A stretch of DNA of 64,000 bases. Origin: Cellulophaga lytica DSM 7489 (GTDB lineage: Bacteria > Bacteroidota > Bacteroidia > Flavobacteriales > Flavobacteriaceae). The DNA is taken from NCBI RefSeq assembly GCF_000190595.1, contig NC_015167.1, positions 2,774,501 to 2,838,500 of the forward strand, written 5' to 3'. A program made the position numbers and the translations under genes. The notes below the pieces were generated by a model. The model was not told the DNA's origin. It saw only the letters and a program-made list of their open reading frames with translations, and made no database searches. Positions 61,743 to 64,000 of this stretch are shown piece by piece (positions within the stretch are counted from its first letter, which is position 1; each line of letters opens with the position of its first letter).

Positions 61743-62648
61743 TTATTCCTTTTTTATGCTTATTGATGTTGGCTCTATGCCTTTACCGTATCTTTTTGCG
61801 TAAACATATGTAAACTCTGCTCCAAAAAATAAAATTAGAGATGAGTAACTAACCCAAAGAAGAATTAGAACAATGCTGCCAGCAGCGCCATAGGTAGAGC
61901 CAGGATCTGCCTGACCAAAATAAATGCCTAATAAAAGTTTACCTATAACAAAAAGTAACGCTGTTAAAATTGCACCAATCCATACTGTTTTCCACTTAAT
62001 TTTAGCATCTGGTAAGTACTTAAACATTAAAGCAAAAAGTATAGAAATAATACCAACAGATAATGAAAAGTCTAAAATATAAGCCAGATATAGTAAAACT
62101 TCTGGTAGCACCTCACGGATGTAATTATTTAGAGCACTAATAGCGGTAGTAACAATAAAACTAACCAACAATAAAAAGCCTATAACCAAAATAAAAGCAA
62201 AGCTTATGGCACGGTCTGTAACTATTTTCCAAATTTTAGCTTTAGGATTAGGTTTAATTTTCCAAATTTCATTTAAAGATATTTTTAACTGGTAAAACAC
62301 ACCTGTAGCACCAAAAAGTAATGTGCCAATACCAATAATTGTAGAGGTTAGGTTTTTATTAGAGTTTTGTGTTTCTCCAATAATATTTTCAATAGCTTTG
62401 GCAGCATCACTACCCAAGGCAGATGAAATTTCGTTTGTTAAATTTCCTTGTACAATGTCTATTCCCCAAATAGAGCCTACAACGTTAATAATTATGACTA
62501 ACAAGGCTGGTAAGGCTAAAACGGTGTAATATGCTACAATAGCACTTAACCTAAAGGGATCGTCTGCCATCCAAGAGGTGTACGTTTCTTTTAATAAAGA
62601 CGGTAAGTCTTTGCTTGTAAATGTATCTGAGTTTTTATTCTGTTTCAT
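61743..62648 (-). CDS. YihY/BrkB-family integral membrane protein
   Basis: The 301-residue protein has six TM helices in the YihY/virulence factor BrkB layout: RLSAIVAYYTVLALPALLVI near the start, a cytoplasmic loop with LFGATGVFYQLKISLNEIW, and YGAAGSIVLILLWVSYSSLI near the end. The older view that BrkB-type proteins are RNase BN is not supported for this family. Transport function is unproven. It lies with other envelope and stress genes. Confidence 0.9.
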   Translation of the reverse strand: MKQNKNSDTFTSKDLPSLLKETYTSWMADDPFRLSAIVAYYTVLALPALLVIIINVVGSIWGIDIVQGNLTNEISSALGSDAAKAIENIIGETQNSNKNLTSTIIGIGTLLFGATGVFYQLKISLNEIWKIKPNPKAKIWKIVTDRAISFAFILVIGFLLLVSFIVTTAISALNNYIREVLPEVLLYLAYILDFSLSVGIISILFALMFKYLPDAKIKWKTVWIGAILTALLFVIGKLLLGIYFGQADPGSTYGAAGSIVLILLWVSYSSLILFFGAEFTYVYAKRYGKGIEPTSISIKKE

Positions 62649-62694
62649 TGGTAATTTGCTTTAAAAGTCAAGCATATATAGCTTGGCTTGCTAT

Positions 62695-62726
62695 AAAACC
62701 ACTTTTGTACTCAAAATTGGTTTTAT
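62695..62726 (-). terminator. Terminator after the cupin/AraC regulator gene
   Basis: AAAACCA/TGGTTTT and TTTTG/CAAAA arms with one internal mismatch form a stem-loop about 60 bases beyond the AraC stop. T residues follow on both strands. Confidence 0.6.
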
Positions 62727-62784
62727 TTTATTAAAGCAATTAATCCAAATGCATTTATTGTTAATGCAATTCCGTTTGGCTTTA

Positions 62785-63621
62785 CTATTTACTGTAATTT
62801 TTTCTGTATTGAGCAGGAGAGGAGTGGTGAAATTCTTTAAACTTTTTAAAGAAGAAAGGGAGCGACTCATAACCACAGGCATAACCAATTTCTGATACAG
62901 ATTTGTTGGTGTGTAGTAACATTCTAATAGCTATATTAACACGATATTCATTTAAAAAAACAAAAAATGTTCTTCCCATAATTTTTAAAAAAAATCTGGA
63001 AAATGATTGTTCTGACATATTAACCTCTTTGCTTACTTCTTTTAAGTAAATTTTACGATTGTAATTTTTGGCTATATACAAGTGTATTTTAGATATTTTA
63101 CTTGTATAATCATCAGATATATTTTTTGTAAAACTACTGTTAGATAGTGTTTTGTAATCTGTATTAGTAAGTTTTAGTAACAAACTTAGTAGACTTATGT
63201 ATAGCTTGCTGCCCTCTTTATGCGTCATTTTTTTAAGTTCAGGAATAAGGATTTTACTTTGTTCTTTATTAAAAATTATTCCTTTAGAAGCAGCTATAAA
63301 TAAATTGTGTAATGATTTTAACTCAGGTATGTTAGTATAAATACCTTTGTTCCATTGCACTACAAATGAGTTAGATTTTACCGTGTCACTCTTATTATTT
63401 GTCCAGCAATGTGGTACATTAGACTGTATTAAAACTAGCTCTCCGGGCTCATAAGCACCAACATAGTCGCCAATAAATTTGGTGCCGTAACTTTCTTCAA
63501 TATACGTAAGCTCTAATTGTGGATGAAAATGCCACGGAGTTTCAAAATCTCTGCTAACATAATTAAAAGCTACTATGCTTTTTTCTATTCCTAACGGAAT
63601 TGTTTCTAAAATAGGCTTCAT
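62785..63621 (-). CDS. AraC-family regulator with N-terminal cupin
   Basis: The 278-residue protein has an N-terminal cupin sensor (about 15-90) with FETPWHFHPQLELTYIEE and GELVLIQSNVPHCW. The C-terminal AraC HTH pair (about 180-275) includes LKEVSKEVNMSEQSFSRFFL and VSEIGYACGYESLPFFFKKF. Such regulators sense small molecules, often sugars. It is divergent from the P450-like gene at 63805, with 183 bases between the starts, and is the likely regulator of that gene. Confidence 0.9.
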   Translation of the reverse strand: MKPILETIPLGIEKSIVAFNYVSRDFETPWHFHPQLELTYIEESYGTKFIGDYVGAYEPGELVLIQSNVPHCWTNNKSDTVKSNSFVVQWNKGIYTNIPELKSLHNLFIAASKGIIFNKEQSKILIPELKKMTHKEGSKLYISLLSLLLKLTNTDYKTLSNSSFTKNISDDYTSKISKIHLYIAKNYNRKIYLKEVSKEVNMSEQSFSRFFLKIMGRTFFVFLNEYRVNIAIRMLLHTNKSVSEIGYACGYESLPFFFKKFKEFHHSSPAQYRKNYSK

Positions 63622-63804
63622 TTTAGGCTAAATGTTGGTTATAGTATACATATCAATATACATATAAATATAGCTTATTTAATTGATTTTTTATTTATTT
63701 AAAATTTATAATGATAAAATAGTTTATTTTTTTGATGAAATAGAGAATGAATTCATCTAACTAAAAACAGATATTTGTTTAGCTTAATAACTAAAACATT
63801 ACGT
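63622..63804. promoter_or_regulatory. Divergent promoter region between araC-type and P450-like genes
   Basis: This 183-base AT-rich spacer must carry the promoters of both genes. No TAnnTTTG box is perfect. GATATTTG at 63770-63777 is the nearest match for the P450-like gene. Confidence 0.35.
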
Positions 63805-64000
63805 ATGGCTAAATGTAAATTTGCAGATGCTTTTAAAGAAGAAAGAGAAAAGTCTGGAATTGGTAAAATGGATGACCAAGGAGATCCGGTAGTAATGTTA
63901 TTAAATCATAAAGATGTACGTAAGGCTGCTCATAATTACAAAGCATTTTCATCTGAAGCAGTTCCTGGGCGTATTGTTGTGCCGTCTGAGGTAAATATAC
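63805..64000 (+). CDS. Cytochrome P450-like protein, N-terminal fragment (runs off the right edge)
   Basis: The 65 visible residues (MAKCKFADAFKEEREKSGIG, then a DPVVMLLNHKDVRKAAHN block and FSSEAVPGRIVVPSEV) fit the start of a bacterial cytochrome P450. The strand-helix pair before an FSS motif and the P-E segment after it are typical. The heme Cys and I-helix lie outside the window, so the call is provisional. The wording is close to what I recall for flavobacterial P450s that demethylate 6-O-methyl-galactose from agar and porphyran. The divergent cupin/AraC regulator fits a sugar-pathway gene. Confidence 0.6.
   Translation, partial: MAKCKFADAFKEEREKSGIGKMDDQGDPVVMLLNHKDVRKAAHNYKAFSSEAVPGRIVVPSEVNI

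Noticed and set aside
62683-62895. 70-codon plus-strand ORF at the end of the cupin/AraC gene
   Set aside because: It is a shadow of the AraC coding strand with an overlapping minus-strand counterpart and no recognisable domain.
1-64000. CRISPR arrays, insertion sequences, integrases or prophage genes
   Set aside because: No repeat-spacer pattern, transposase, recombinase or phage structural gene was seen. The three tRNAs show no adjacent integrase or duplicated 3' end.

Overview
The window is AT-rich, gene-dense DNA from a marine-type member of the Bacteroidota, most likely family Flavobacteriaceae. The evidence is four SusC/SusD-type outer-membrane uptake loci, hybrid and ligand-sensing regulators, ECF sigma/FecR pairs, lipoproteins with acidic residues after the lipid-bearing Cys, few Shine-Dalgarno sequences, and TAnnTTTG promoter boxes in front of the tRNA genes. 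No insertion sequence, prophage or CRISPR array was seen. A cytochrome P450-like gene beginning at the right edge, next to an AraC-type regulator, recalls the algal methyl-galactose demethylases of seaweed-degrading flavobacteria.

Region 1 (1-14750) holds two nutrient-uptake loci with contrasting regulators. A truncated SusC on the minus strand lies downstream of a membrane beta-propeller regulator with a LuxR-type DNA-binding end. Divergently, a 1240-residue protein has the layout of a hybrid two-component regulator (propeller, Y_Y_Y, kinase, receiver, AraC), but its kinase and receiver have lost the residues needed for phosphotransfer. It precedes a SusC/SusD pair and a secreted fusion of a GDPD/PLC-like domain with an alkaline-phosphatase domain, which suggests organic-phosphorus scavenging.

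Region 2 (14751-30421) is the most unusual. A divergent ECF sigma/FecR pair and a SusC with an STN signalling domain, plus its SusD, are followed by a tight seven-gene operon. The operon encodes five TlpA-like thioredoxin proteins, one DsbD-N-terminal-like protein and one ThuA-like protein with a striking Cys/His/Met cluster. I read it as an envelope thiol-redox or metal/thiol-substrate uptake system that I do not recognise as described.

Region 3 (30472-45817) contains an alpha/beta hydrolase and a third SusC/SusD locus on the minus strand (metallophosphoesterase, sigma, FecR, STN-SusC, SusD). It also has a TspO-like protein, an intact hybrid two-component regulator with a sugar-binding-protein-like sensor, and tRNA-Arg, tRNA-Ser and tRNA-Pro.

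Region 4 (45969-64000) looks like a stress and envelope-maintenance neighbourhood: a GH3-family protein, a zinc protease, cardiolipin synthase, Dps, three AraC-type regulators, two tiny ORFs (one lmo0937-like), TerC, a PAS histidine kinase, a single-domain response regulator, a PA2169-type four-helix protein, an aldehyde dehydrogenase, a ribosome hibernation factor, an F420-reductase-like oxidoreductase, an AI-2E permease and a YihY/BrkB protein. A 12-base motif, TTTTTTGATGCT, recurs upstream of three genes in this window.

All assignments come from reading the sequence. No database search was run.
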